This document shows, piece by piece, positions 45,023 to 55,109 of a DNA stretch of 64,000 nt (the stretch's first letter is position 1; every line of letters begins with the position of its first letter). Under the pieces are notes generated by a model. The model saw only the letters and a program-made list of their open reading frames with translations. It ran no database searches and was not told the origin of the DNA. The DNA comes from Mesostigma viride (lineage: Eukaryota > Streptophyta > Mesostigmatophyceae > Mesostigmatales > Mesostigmataceae), in contig RPFO01000041.1 in NCBI GenBank assembly GCA_009746045.1, forward strand, positions 5,572,920-5,636,919, written 5' to 3'. The position numbers and the translations under genes were made by a program.

Positions 45023-46219
45023 TCATGGCTCCTCACATGGCCAGCGACCGTGCCAACTGTCACCACAGCACTCTAAGGAAATGGTGACGCTACTGGTTGC
45101 GAAACGGGCAGCGACACAAACTGGGCAAAACCACTGGCCCGCTGGCACGGTGGTGAGCGCTGGCTGCAAGCAGTGCATATGCCACCCACAATTACAGTCA
45201 TCACACAGCAACATGGTATCCCCCTGGTCGACGCGATGGCAAACCTGACACTGTGCGTCCTTGACCCGCCTGGCCGTGTGCGAGGCGAGGTCAGGCAATA
45301 AGTTGGGCAACGAACACGGACTGAGGTTGCTTACGTTATTATCTGTGGTGCGACTGCCGTCAACGCCCTCCAAAATGGCGACCCCAGATGGCTTGATGGC
45401 GACGATCCGCAAGATGGTCGGCCCCGCAGTCACGTCAAGAGTGTCGGTCAGCTGCGTGCGGAGAAATACGAACTGCCCCGGACGAAAATGCAGCTGACGG
45501 GCCATGTAAGCGCCCCCCCGGCGCTGAGCGTAGCGCAGGGTATCTCGGTGTTGGGCGATGAACAAGTTGTTCATGGCGATGGTCATAACCTTGCCGAAAG
45601 TAGCCGCCCGTGCGGTCACCTCAGCCAGAAACTGACTGGCGTTGTCAAACGCCATAGGGGTGGGGTGTGCACTCTGCGCCTCCGTGGGGAGCAAGGGTGC
45701 GCGCCCAAACAACAGGAAATACGGGGAGAAACAGACGAGCGACTCCTGGGGTGACATCCGGTAACCCATTGCTATCCACGCCAGTTCACGATCCCACATG
45801 GTGAATGATGCTGACTGCAGGCTCCACTTGCGCAAAGCCTGCTTGACAGTCTGCACCAATCGCTCAGCCAAACCATTGGCCTGAGGATGCTCCCGAGAAG
45901 TGCGACGGTGATCAATGAGACATGAATCCAACAATTCCTGAAATTCCCCCCGAAACTCCCCGCCCTGGTCGGTGACCACCTCCGCGGGGGCGCCAAACCT
46001 GGCGATGATGTCGGCGAAGTGCTTGGCGGTTGTGGCGGCCTGCTTGTCAGCAATGGGGATGAGCTCGACCCACTTGCTAAAACTTTCGACACACACCATG
46101 ACATACTTGTGGCCATCTGCACTTTCATCAAAGGGCCCACACAGGTCTACGTGCCAGCGGTAGAAGAGCCCTCTGATGGGTAGGCTCATCAATTCTTTCG
46201 CATCGTGGTCCAGTGACAT
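45023..46219 (-). pseudogene. Ty3/gypsy integrase core with a C-terminal PHD finger
   Basis: 398 open residues. The integrase core shows the catalytic triad: D in WHVDLCGPF, D in VVTDQGGEF and E in HPQANGLAERLVQ. After it comes the gypsy-type C-terminal region (RQLHFRPGQFVFLRTQL). Residues 324-368 form a complete PHD finger, followed by a 30-residue tail. Upstream, the frame must shift by +1 near 46,130-46,219 to join the zinc-binding part, and two insertions lie further upstream, so the copy is dead. Integrases insert element cDNA; chromatin readers at the integrase C-terminus (chromodomains in chromoviruses) can steer target choice, so a PHD finger could do likewise (inference). Confidence 0.88.
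45116..45250 (-). other. PHD finger encoded in the gypsy integrase C-terminus
   Basis: The spacing CQVC, then CDDC, four residues, H, two residues, C and finally CPVC gives the Cys4-His-Cys3 pattern of PHD fingers. The usual VPAGQWFCPVC end is present. All eight metal ligands are visible. Confidence 0.88.
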
Positions 46220-46323
46220 TGAATCTGGCCTTCACCCGGGCACACTGCGCGCAGCTAGCGACGACCTGCGCGACTGTGGCACGCATGCCGTTCCACCAAT
46301 AAGAGGCGCGCACTAGCGCCAAA
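46128..46323 (-). pseudogene. Gypsy integrase zinc-binding segment (CxxC half)
   Basis: Minus-strand frame HLKWARPLALVRASYWW then VASCAQCARVKARF: the YWW...C-x-x-C half of the HHCC domain. The HH half lies beyond the insertion at 46,324-46,816. The frame change to the core follows near 46,200. Confidence 0.75.
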
Positions 46324-46816
46324 GGCCGGGCCCACTTCAAATGTTCCAAAAAGTGTGACACTTTTGGTCGTTTTTTTGACTTTTTCGACGATCGTCACTC
46401 TGCAGAGTGATTCGTCGTGCGAAATCGTGCGAAATTGTGCGAAATTTGCTGAAATCGTGTGAAATTTGCTGAAATCGTGCGAATTTGTGCGAAATTTGCT
46501 GAAATTGTGCGAAATTTCATGTGAAAAATGTCGACGGTAAAAAATTTTGATGTGCACAACGTGTGTGAATTCATGCGAAATTTTGTCAAACGTCACTCCC
46601 CAAAACGACCCTTGGTTGAAATCCATGCGAAATTGTGCGAAATCATGCAAAATTGTGCGAAATCGTGCGAAATCGTGCGAAAATGTGTGAAAATTTTGCG
46701 AAAATCACGCGAAAATCACGCGAACTCGTGCGAAATTTTATTTTTTTTTTGCGAAAATAGCGAAAAAGTGTCACACACTTGGCTTGGACGGCGGAACATT
46801 TGAAGTGGGCCCGGCC
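46324..46816. mobile_element. Inverted-repeat insertion in the gypsy integrase
   Basis: A 24-bp perfect inverted repeat (GGCCGGGCCCACTTCAAATG at 46,324 and its complement at 46,793-46,816) bounds an A/T-rich interior. Just inside are AAAAAGTGTGACAC and its inverse. The interior is full of GTGCGAAATTGTGCGAAAT-type repeats (46,420-46,530 and 46,615-46,735). The 24 bp are gypsy coding sequence (HLKWARP region), so the far copy is an inverted duplication of host sequence rather than a normal direct target duplication. Confidence 0.7.
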
Positions 46817-47096
46817 CAAAGTGCGGTTACCACCCAGGTGGCCATACCGCTCATGGACTTGCTGGACGATGGCGACCCGCTTGTGAGGCGGCGGCACCAC
46901 CACTTTGCGCTTGCCGAGCATTTTGTGGAGGACCCCGGCATCCCACGAATAGGTGACCGCCCTATGTTGCACCCTATTCAACTCAGCGTCACGCTGGGCT
47001 GAGGACCAATCAACAGGGGTTGGGGTGAGAGCTATCCCTTGGACCTGCTCCAACACACGCCCATCGAGCCACACATCACCCATGTTGCATTCCACT
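46817..47096 (-). pseudogene. Gypsy pol segment: linker and HH half of the integrase zinc domain
   Basis: Minus-strand frame from ECNMGDVWLDGRV to VHERYGHLGGNRTL, giving the H-x-x-YGHLG half of the HHCC domain. Its upstream end joins the RNase H piece at 49,512 in frame once the LTR element and one GTGAG are removed. Confidence 0.82.
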
Positions 47097-47101
47097 GTGA
47101 G

Positions 47102-47751
47102 AGTTAGCATTTTGGGCAACCAATATGCTAAGTGGATGCAGTTTGGAAAGACCTTTCCAACGCCGTGCTGACCGCCTGAAACAGACAAGGGATGAGAAAG
47201 ATATGAGGTCCCGAAGTCCTAGCCGTCCGTGGCCGACTAGGGTGCAGTCCTCTGGTCTAGTGGACAGGACACGTGGCAGGCCGTGCCTGCACAGGCTTAG
47301 CCTGACTATCACGTGACTGTGGTCCACGTAGACCAGGAGGAGCAGCAGCCTGTGACTGGTGGAATACTGGAGCTGGCACAGGGCTGCAAGGATACTCAGT
47401 AGACCTTGCAGGCTTGTGACAGGTCCTGTACTTCCTAGGTTGCAGAGTCTAGGCAAATCCAGTTCGTCCTGGCTCTGCACGGATGCCAGTGGACGTTGAG
47501 GATTTGCTTGCACGCCTGCACGTGCCTCGTCACGCCGATGGGAACGAGGAACAACGCAAAGGATATAGCTTGGTCATGGGGGATGACCAGCTATCTTGGC
47601 AAGCACGAACCGAGGCTCCCACATTGGACGTGGAACCGCTCACCGTGGTCGTGGCTTGGTGCACGGGTTATAAGGTTGCTGCCTGCAACTTTGGCTCATC
47701 CCGTCTGTGCGTGAAAGACCAGGAGCTCACGCTCTGGCTTTGTTGCTAACT
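47102..47751 (+). repeat. 5' LTR, 650 bp
   Basis: Matches 48,859-49,506 almost base for base and 59,051-59,698 with more differences. Confidence 0.93.
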
Positions 47752-47782
47752 CGTATTATTGCATTCCTGTTGCGAGGTTTTC

Positions 47783-48136
47783 ATGTCGGCCGAAGCTCGG
47801 GCAGAAACGCCTGAGTTGTCTTCTCCCAACCGGCAAGCTGCGCCGGAGCCGCCGGCGCGCGAGAGCTCTTTTTATCCCTATACTCATCGATCCAACGCCT
47901 CCACCTTCGTGCAAGCGGCATACGTTGCGCGGGGACTTGCTGAGGGTGGTTGGGTGGCTGTGTTCGGAAACGCAGCAGGGCCGTCGGCGAACGACCCGGT
48001 GGTGATGAGGATTCGGGCGACGACGTCGCCAGGGGAAACAGGGAGGGTTGCCACGGAGCGTCTCGTAGGCATACGAGACGAGATCGCTTCGTTGATTTAC
48101 AGTCTGGAAGTTGCGTACCAGGGCGAGTTACGTTAA
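47783..48136 (+). pseudogene. Truncated copy of the element's leading ORF
   Basis: Reads MSAEARAETPELSSPN, then ASTFVQAAYVARGLAEGGWV, aligned closely to residues about 1-115 of the ORF at 59,726-60,652. It is cut after YQG where the foldback insertion begins (about 48,127); the last codons come from the insertion. Function unknown. Confidence 0.85.
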
Positions 48137-48573
48137 ATAGTGCGGGAACCTTTTTCCCACTGAGGCAAATCGGCCCGGAACACTATTTTGCCCGGAATAA
48201 CCACTTCCGAGCACCCAAGTTAATTCGGCCGAATTAACTTGGGTGCTCGGAAGTGGTTATTCCGGGCAAAATAGTGTTCCGGGCCGATTTGCCTCAGTGC
48301 ATGGGAAAAAGGTTCCGGCACTATTTAACGTAACTAAAACCTGGCCTCGTGGAGGGGGGACGAAGAGCCCGAGACATCCGCCTAGGCCGCTGAGCACGCA
48401 CCACTAAATGCGCCGGAGCTGCCTCAGTGAGGATTCGAACCCCTGACCTCCAAGGTGCACAGGTTTTAGTTACGTTAAATAGTGCCGGAACCTTTTTCCC
48501 ACTGAGGCAAATCGGTCCGTCACACTATTTTGCCCGGAATAACCACTTCCGAGCACCCAAGTTAATTCGGCCA
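48128..48573. mobile_element. Foldback element: three 104-bp arms, two forming a perfect hairpin
   Basis: One arm (GTTACGTTAAATAGTGC... to GTTAATTCGGCC) runs 48,128-48,232, its inverse 48,236-48,337, and a third, direct copy 48,470-48,573. The first two form a palindrome of about 210 bp centred on CGGCCG at about 48,233. The stretch between arms two and three carries a tRNA-like B box. A simple reading is a terminal-inverted-repeat element (48,236-48,573) plus an extra inverted arm. Confidence 0.88.
48345..48465 (-). mobile_element. tRNA-like SINE fragment between the foldback arms
   Basis: On the minus strand GGTTCGAATCC is a good B box, followed downstream by TAGGCGGATGTCTCGGGCTC. The pair B box plus TAGGCGGAT recurs at 51,640-51,730. 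No full cloverleaf can be drawn. Confidence 0.45.
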
Positions 48574-48834
48574 TTGGACTAGGTAATGTGCCTTGACTTT
48601 AATCCAGCACCAAGTTCCCAAGGAAAGGTTGGGAGCTGACCAAGGGGTCAGGGGATAACCTGGGGTGACCTCTGATTCACTGGTCAGTACACCTGGCCTG
48701 GTCCAAGGGCACATATGTTGTTACCCAAAAGGAGGCAGGACCCTGGGCCCTAGCAGGTCTGATCAACCTCAAGGGACCAAGTGGTCTGTGGCTGAGTGGG
48801 CACAAGCAAGGTTAGGCTTGTTTCAAGCTGGTCC

Positions 48835-48858
48835 AGCTCCAAAAGAAGAAAGGGTTGG
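48835..48858 (+). other. Candidate polypurine tract
   Basis: CAAAAGAAGAAAGGGTTGG directly before the 3' LTR, the expected primer site for plus-strand DNA synthesis. Confidence 0.6.
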
Positions 48859-49506
48859 AGTTAGCATTTTGGGCAACCAATATGCTAAGTGGATGCAGTT
48901 TGGAAAGACCTTTCCAACGCCGTGCTGACCGCCTGAAACAGACAAGGGACGAGAAAGATATGAGGTCCCGAAGTCCTAGCCGTCCGTGGCCGACTAGGGT
49001 GCAGTCCTCTGGTCTAGTGGACAGGACACGTGGCAGGCCGTGCCTGCACAGGCTTAGCCTGACTATCACGTGACTGTGGTCCACGTAGACCAGGAGGAGC
49101 AGCAGCCTGTGACTGGTGGAATACTGGAGCTGGCACAGGACTGCAAGGATACTAGGCCTTGCAGGCTTGTGACAGGTCCTGTACTTCCTAGGTTGCAGAG
49201 TCTAGAGGCAAATCCAGTTCGTCCTGGCTCTGCACGGATGCCAGTGGACGTTGAGGATTTGCTTGCACGCCTGCACGTGCCTCGTCACGCCGATGGGAAC
49301 GAGGAACAACGCAAAGGATATAGCTTGGTCATGGGGGATGCCCAGCTATCTTGGCAAGCACGAACCGAGGCTCCCACATTGGACGTGGAACCGCTCACCG
49401 TGGTCGTGGCTTGGTGCACGGATTATAAGGTTGCTGCCTGCAACTTTGGCTCATCCCGTCTGTGCGTGAAAGACCAGGAGCTCACGCTCTGGCTTTGTTG
49501 CTAACT
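48859..49506 (+). repeat. 3' LTR, 648 bp
   Basis: Second LTR of the nested element, directly preceded by a purine-rich tract and followed by GTGAG. Confidence 0.93.
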
Positions 49507-49511
49507 GTGAG

Positions 49512-50213
49512 ATGGCCAACCAACACCACCTGGAGTGCTAGGTATCGTGCCAAGGTATTGTCAATGTCAAAGGACGGAGAATTGCCTTCCTCCAACCCGA
49601 GGAGGCCAGCGGCAGGGGTGAAGGGAGAAGGGTGAACTGAATTGCTGCTTGCCGCAAAGTCTGCGACTGTATACTCGACTGCGCGCCAGTCTGCCTCGGC
49701 GTCGGCGTCAGCGAAGTCTGCAGCATTAACAAAAACCACAGACCCAGGCGAGCTCTCGGCCCCTAGGGCCCGCGCACCGGTGTTGTCAACAGTGGTGGGT
49801 AGAGCATACCTGGACAGGACGTCCGCGTTGGAGTGATCCACACCTGGCCGATGGACGATTGTCAGGTGGTACTCCTGAATGATCATTGCCCACCGGGCCA
49901 GCTTACCCGTGAGTTTGTCGCTGGTCATCAACCGCAATAGGGGCTGGTGATCAGTGACAAGTGTGAACACCCGCCCAAAGACATATGGCCTGAAGTGCTT
50001 GATGGCCCACACAACGGCTAACGCTTCCCCCTCGTAGGAAGAGTACCGACTCTCGGCAGAGTTGTTACTCCGACTAGCGTACGCGATAATATATGCTCGC
50101 GCCCCGCATCGTCCTTTTGTGCTAGCACAGCCTCTAGAGTTGAATGAGAGTTTAATCCCGAGGGAATCCATGGCTCTTGCAGGAAAAGTTGCCTTTATGA
50201 AATGAGGAAACAC
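49512..50213 (-). pseudogene. Ty3/gypsy RNase H domain and linker
   Basis: Minus-strand frame with YIIAYASRSNNSAESRYSSY, EGEALAVVWAIKHFRPYV, FTLVTDHQPLLRLM and IVHRPGVDHSNADVLSR. These are the signature blocks of gypsy RNase H: E in the YEGEALA block, D in TDHQPL and D in NADVLSR. The usual first catalytic block (DAS-x-x-GxGAVL) and all of the reverse transcriptase are missing, so the element is cut at about 50,200. It joins 46,817-47,096 in frame when the nested LTR element is removed. Confidence 0.88.
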
Positions 50214-50513
50214 AGACGTAAGTCACGTCACTTCCAAGACTGCACGTAGCACAGACGACAGGGTCGCAGTGCCAAGAGAGCGTGCACGCAAGAGCTAGCG
50301 TCCTAGAGCTAACAAGTCACTCATATAACTTGCTAGTAGGGACGCGTCCAAGTATTCAGCTGCACTGTCACAGCTGAACTGTCAATCAATTGATCCCACA
50401 GACTCTGGCACGCCTTTGGGGCGCAGATCCATCAATTGTCCATACGGCTAGTCCTGTGGACCTATCCGTACATTACTCAGTACGCAGATACATCAATTGT
50501 CTCATAGGTCCTG

Positions 50514-50929
50514 GAGTTAAAGAAACCTGTGGCTGAACTGTGGTTCAGCCTGCACTGATTAATATCTACAGAGGAAGTAGTTATATTAATCAATAGGTTT
50601 ACGTTGCTGGTTATGGCTACCAGCACAGAATGCACGAGGCACGCGAGAACCGTCGCCAAAGGTACGTGCGAGGACACAGGTGCAGGGAAAGTGGTGCTAC
50701 CAAGTGGCAGCATCCTGCTCGTTATATACTAATTGTGACGCAGTCACATCCAGATGACTGATAGGACAGATCATCTCACAATATTGCTGTCCTTCACTCT
50801 GGACCAGCAGATCTCGACTCGTTATCCATAAATAGTCACATCAGTGTCCTGTCGCACAAGTCCTGTCACTATTTGTTACGTCTAATCAATAGCATTGAAT
50901 AGACCGCAGTGTCGGAGACTAAATGTCCT
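50514..50929 (+). repeat. 415-bp direct repeat, copy 1
   Basis: About 98% identical by eye to 56,911-57,322 (starts GAGTTAAAGAAACCTGTGGC, ends GACTAAATGTCCT). The two copies flank the copia-like fragment and could be its LTRs, but no polypurine tract or primer site abuts them. Confidence 0.9.
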
Positions 50930-51925
50930 ATCGTACACTGTGACAAGACGTCGTATGCCACGCGTCACTTGAAGAACCACCGTAGAATCACCGAATCCAA
51001 GTAGAATGTAGTAGAACAGTATCTTGCTCATATCTCGAGCAATACTCATCAGAATGAACCCGTTTCTGGATTGTAGTAACCGGAAGTAGAATCTCTACAA
51101 GCCAAGTAGCTTAGTAGAATAATATTGCTTGCCAGGCAATATTAACTCCAGCCCTTTCTTCTCTTTTAGAGCTTGGACATAACAGCCATATTAACTCCAG
51201 CCCTTTCTTTCTTTTAGAGCTGTTAGGCTTGGCAACACATATATATAGAAACAACATGCATAGCACTTGACATCCCTCCCAGCTCTCTGTAGTCTCTGCT
51301 CGGGATTAATCAAGCACCAGATCACAACACATCTCAGCCATGACGAATTACAATGAATTCCCTATCCACTGGAAGTAGAAAGCCAAGTGTTTGGAGTAGC
51401 AGCTTGTGGCTAACCAGAATAATGACCAAAATGGAATCATCACCATAATGGCTCCTGATTGGAACCCCACAAGTTACCCACAAGACCTTATCAGGTAGAC
51501 ATTGATAGTTATCAGAACTGGCGCCCACCATGGACTGAGAAATAGCACATCACAAAATATATTAAGCACATGACAAACTACCTTCCTCTGTCTGGGACAA
51601 AACTAGGGGGACCTGTCGCCACCTCACCAGCAAGGTTGATGGGTCAGCCAATCCGGGAAAATCCGCCTAAGCAGCCCCAGGGAATCGAACCCTGCCCTAT
51701 AAAATCCCTTTGGTTGAGACAAACCTCAAACTGAGGACAAACCCCCAACCAACATCATGCTCCATGACTGAGCATTACATAGAATACAGTATTATACACA
51801 TATGTACACAGAGCATTACTGCCCTCAGAGCATCACAGCTCTCAGCATAACAGAGCCCAGCTCTATGTTAGCTCTTCTCACCCAATCAGTCACCAAACTC
51901 AAAGCTCCAACTGGAATTGCTCAAC
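50930..51925. other. No gene recognised; short tandem duplication at 51,138-51,225
   Basis: ATTAACTCCAGCCCTTTCTT is duplicated with its flank near 51,140 and 51,190. A SINE-like piece lies at 51,640-51,730. Otherwise nothing is seen. Confidence 0.5.
51640..51730 (-). mobile_element. tRNA-like SINE fragment
   Basis: On the minus strand CAGGGTTCGATTCCCTG forms a perfect 5-bp T-arm stem around a B box, followed by GGGCTGCTTAGGCGGATTTT. No matching 5' half exists, so it is not a tRNA gene. Confidence 0.5.
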
Positions 51926-53275
51926 TCACACAGAGGAGCTCATCAGCTTGTAAAGAAGCTTATATTGCTCAGCAGACTTGTGAGGCAACTTGGTCAAGGC
52001 ATCAGCAGGATTCTCAGAACCTGGAAGATGTTGAATATCCACCAGACCTGCCAACTCCTTCAACAGGAGATAATCCAGATCTCTGCTTCTGGCCAACTGC
52101 TTGTGCACAAACTGGACCATGCCCATGTTATCTGAAAGGATCAAGGTCTCCAGCTGAAGAGTATGAGGAGTCACTGAAGCCATAGCTAGCAACAGCTCCT
52201 TGATGTACAAACTGGACTGAATCCCTTCACAAATGGCTCTGCACTCAGAGACATCTGAACTCACAGCAACCCTTCTTTGAAGACGACTGTACCAGGCCAC
52301 AAGACTAGGCCTATGTTGCTGAAGCACAAACAAGCCAGCTGACCTGCCTCTGACCTTAGAAACTTGCCTGCTATCCATGGAGCTATCAACATAGATATCC
52401 AAGGAAAATGGCAAAGACAAATCAATCCCAGCTAAAGTAATACCAGGAGACTTGTTAACATGTGCAATAATCTGGGAAGGCTCCTCCAGAATTAGCACAT
52501 CATCAGGGGATCTGCTATGGACCATCATGTCAGGCCCACAAATGCTGCCATACCAGGCCAACTTGCCTTTCAGCTCAGGTGCAATGGATGACGTCATGAC
52601 CTCTGGAACAGATTGAAGAATGGTACTCTTGTAGTCATTGCCCGCCTGCAGCTTAATCAGCCACTGACTCCCCTCCTGAACCAATGTAGCCTGCATTCCA
52701 CAGAACGTGACAGCCTCTCCAGGCTTCTGCCACAATTCTTTTCCCAAAGGAAATGCATCATTAATGATGGGCACAAACTGACTCAACCACTTAGTGGGAG
52801 CAATCAAGTGCAAGTCATCACCATGCAGGCTAGCATACACAGGTAAATCATGCCACCTACCCAGCAATAAACATGGGTCCACAGATGACACCTTCAACCC
52901 ACAGTGTTTAGTCAAGAAGTCTTCCAGGGTAAGCCTCCAAATGATGGGACTGGACCTGAGACCTTCTAGACCCTTCAGAATCAGCAGGTAGCTAGACTGG
53001 AGCTCTGCCTGCCAGGCTACAGGAACTGGCACATGAAATGGAGTTTCACAATGCCACACCTGCTGAGCCACACTGGGATCACCCTTCAGAAATGCTCTCT
53101 TGAAATCTAGCAGAACTGAAGACATATCAGCACCCTGGTTCAGCATACCGACATACAGGCACAATAAAATACGCCATGTATCATGTAGCATCCCAGGTGT
53201 ATACAACTCCTCGCCCAGAAGATCCCCAGTACCACGGTATTCATTGAGAACTGGACGCACATGGGGAACAGACAC
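51926..53275 (-). pseudogene. Copia-type reverse transcriptase and RNase H
   Basis: 449 open residues on the minus strand. Motifs in order: RPVLNEYRG, LLDFKRAFLKGD (copia D-x-K-x-AFLxG), LKGLEGLRSSPIIW (LYGLKQSPxxW equivalent), SVDPCLLLG, then SLHGDDLHL at the YVDD active site. The C-terminal part has LILSDNMGMVQF, SRDLDYLLLKELAG and LPGSENPADALTKLP, the copia RNase H pattern with D and E/D ligands. A frame change near 53,275 separates it from the protease-like frame, so this copy is probably dead. It copies element RNA into DNA in relatives. Best fit is the Ty1/copia superfamily, but divergent. Confidence 0.88.
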
Positions 53276-54381
53276 CCCTCCACCTCCTTCCGCTTGATGA
53301 CGAATCTGAGCTTCAACCGTGTACTGTATGGAGGAACTTCATTCACAGGCTGACAGCAGTCAAACTGCAACCACTCCTCTAGGGCCTTGGCAAATGCTAG
53401 CCTCCAGGCCTCAAACATCAGAGGAGAACTCATTTCCTGGACAAGCTGATCATAGCTAAGAGGAGAATGAGCAGCCAGTGATCTCTTAGTAATACCAATA
53501 CTGCTAGGATGGAGAGCAGCTGGCATCACAAGACTGGAAGCCACAGGAATCTGATCCTCAGGCCACTGCACATTCTTGATCGCTTTCACAGAATTAAATA
53601 CACTGGCAAGGGAGGTTTTAAAATTGACCAAGGGTATGCTACCCCAGCCAAACTTTCTCAGCTTATCAGATGCCACAACAATTCTAGGAGAGCTCAGAAA
53701 ATTTTGACCCAAGATGATAGGGCCATCATAATCTTCAAGCACAAGAAATGTGACATTCTCACCCATGAAGGGTACCAGCACCTCTCCCAATACCATAATG
53801 TGTGTCCTGCCACTAAAGTCAGACACCCAAGCACAACTAGGCGAAAGCACCTGCCGTTGACCTGTATGTTGAGATCCCATAACAGAAACCTCAGCATTGG
53901 TATCTACCTCTAGGACAGCATCCTCGGACTCCTCCAACTGGCTGAGCTTGGACACCCGAGGTCCTTGCTTGGCTTTTTGCATAGCCAGCACCACATCTTT
54001 CAGGCCCACACCTCTATGCTTAGTGAGGCTAGAGGGGACCACATCTGCCTGTCCTAAGGATGGAGAGTTAACCGATCCAGGGGTCTGGCCAGGACTTACC
54101 CGGGGATTACTTCCAGCTTGAACGTGATGATCAGGGATGACGTCATGACCAACTGGCAAGGTTGTCACATCAGGAGTTACTGCCTCTGCTTCAGCACCCC
54201 TTAGACGTACATATGACCACGTAGTATAGAGCTTTGACATGGCTCTGTATATAGGTTTATAGCTGGGCGTTTGCTTTGGTTTGAGTGATTTCACTCTGCT
54301 GTAAGTAATTATATTTTTAATACATATGACCACGACAGACGGTGCACATTCTGGGGAGGATCCTCCATCTTCACCCAGCAC
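53140..54381 (-). pseudogene. Retropepsin-like domain with DTN motif, and start of RT
   Basis: 413 open residues. After a low-complexity linker comes VLEVDTNAEVSVMG (residues about 155-170; DTN at 53,896-53,904), then VSDFSG, VPFMGENVTFLVLEDYDGP and IILGQNFLSS. Order and spacing match retroviral-type aspartic proteases (LIDTGAEVSVI and IILGxxFL), but the DTG/DSG triplet is DTN. Further on LKLRFVIKRKEVEG begins the copia reverse transcriptase, which continues in the frame ending at 53,275. The domain lies after integrase and before RT, unlike standard copia (protease, integrase, RT). Whether DTN is active is unknown. Confidence 0.7.
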
Positions 54382-55109
54382 TTGTGCCCAGCTAGTTCCA
54401 CCCTGGTCACTACTCCAGGGTGCCAGCTACCACGCTTGCCTGCAAGCTTGGGCTCTTTCCACACAATTACCCTCTGGCCAACAACAGGTTTCAGAACACT
54501 CCAGCCCTTGTCTTTCTGCCTCAACTTGGCAAACTTGAACATAAGGCTATCTTTCCAGGCTTGCTCAACCTCAGTAGGGAGCTCCCGAAGATGCAGTGAT
54601 AATGGAGTCACAGGGACCTCTCCAACATACATGGATGCCCTGCCATTTAATCTGTCTTCAACTGACCTCAACCAGGCCGTCTTGATAATAGCTGGAACCA
54701 ATCTTGGAATCTTCTTCTCCGTCAGTAGAATAGTCTTGAGTTCTCTGATTGTCCTCTCCACCACTCCTTGACTGCCATGGGACTCCCTGTGTACAACAAA
54801 TAACTCAGGGAGATCTTCATTCCCCATGCAGCACTCAAATTCTAAATCACACTGCAGCTGGATCACTGGTTTCATTCTGGATCTGATAGCCTGGAGCCCA
54901 GCCACCAAACATGGCTTAGATTTGTCTTGCAACAACTCCAGCACCTTGTACTTGGTGTATCTGTCAACACCCACCAACAAAATCAGTTTCCTGATTTCTT
55001 GGATATCACATTGTACATATCCAGGCTGCAACACAGGTTGTCTGACATGAGACTTCTTAGGCTTGGGAGCAACCAGCCTACAGGAACAAGCCTCAGCAAC
55101 CTGCTGCAC
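54309..55109 (-). pseudogene. Copia-like integrase with shortened D-D-E spacing
   Basis: 266 open residues. D in QCDIQEI, followed by LLVGVDRYTKYKV; second D in QLQCDLEFE; E in SHGSQGVVERTIREL. Only 29 residues separate the second D from the E (usually 35). The C-terminal part WSVLKPVVGQRVIVWKEPKL resembles the fold after integrase cores. It aligns well with the plus-strand copy at 62,449-63,602. The N-terminal zinc domain and gag are not found upstream, so the element is 5'-truncated. The next domain lies in the -1 frame. Confidence 0.82.

Larger units (their letters stand above)
47102..49506 (+). mobile_element. Non-autonomous LTR retrotransposon, 2.4 kb, nested in gypsy pol
   Basis: LTRs 47,102-47,751 and 48,859-49,506 are near-identical. 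They start AGTTAGC and end GCTAACT rather than TG...CA. The 5-bp target duplication GTGAG is perfect (47,097-47,101 and 49,507-49,511), and removal restores one gypsy reading frame. The interior has a truncated copy of the ORF found at 59,726 in the full-length relative, a foldback insertion, about 280 bp of 3' region and a purine tract before the 3' LTR. Gag and pol are absent, so it needs proteins from a relative. Confidence 0.93.

Noticed and set aside
51640-51730. A true tRNA gene
   Set aside because: The T arm is perfect, but no acceptor 5' strand, D arm or anticodon arm can be placed upstream.
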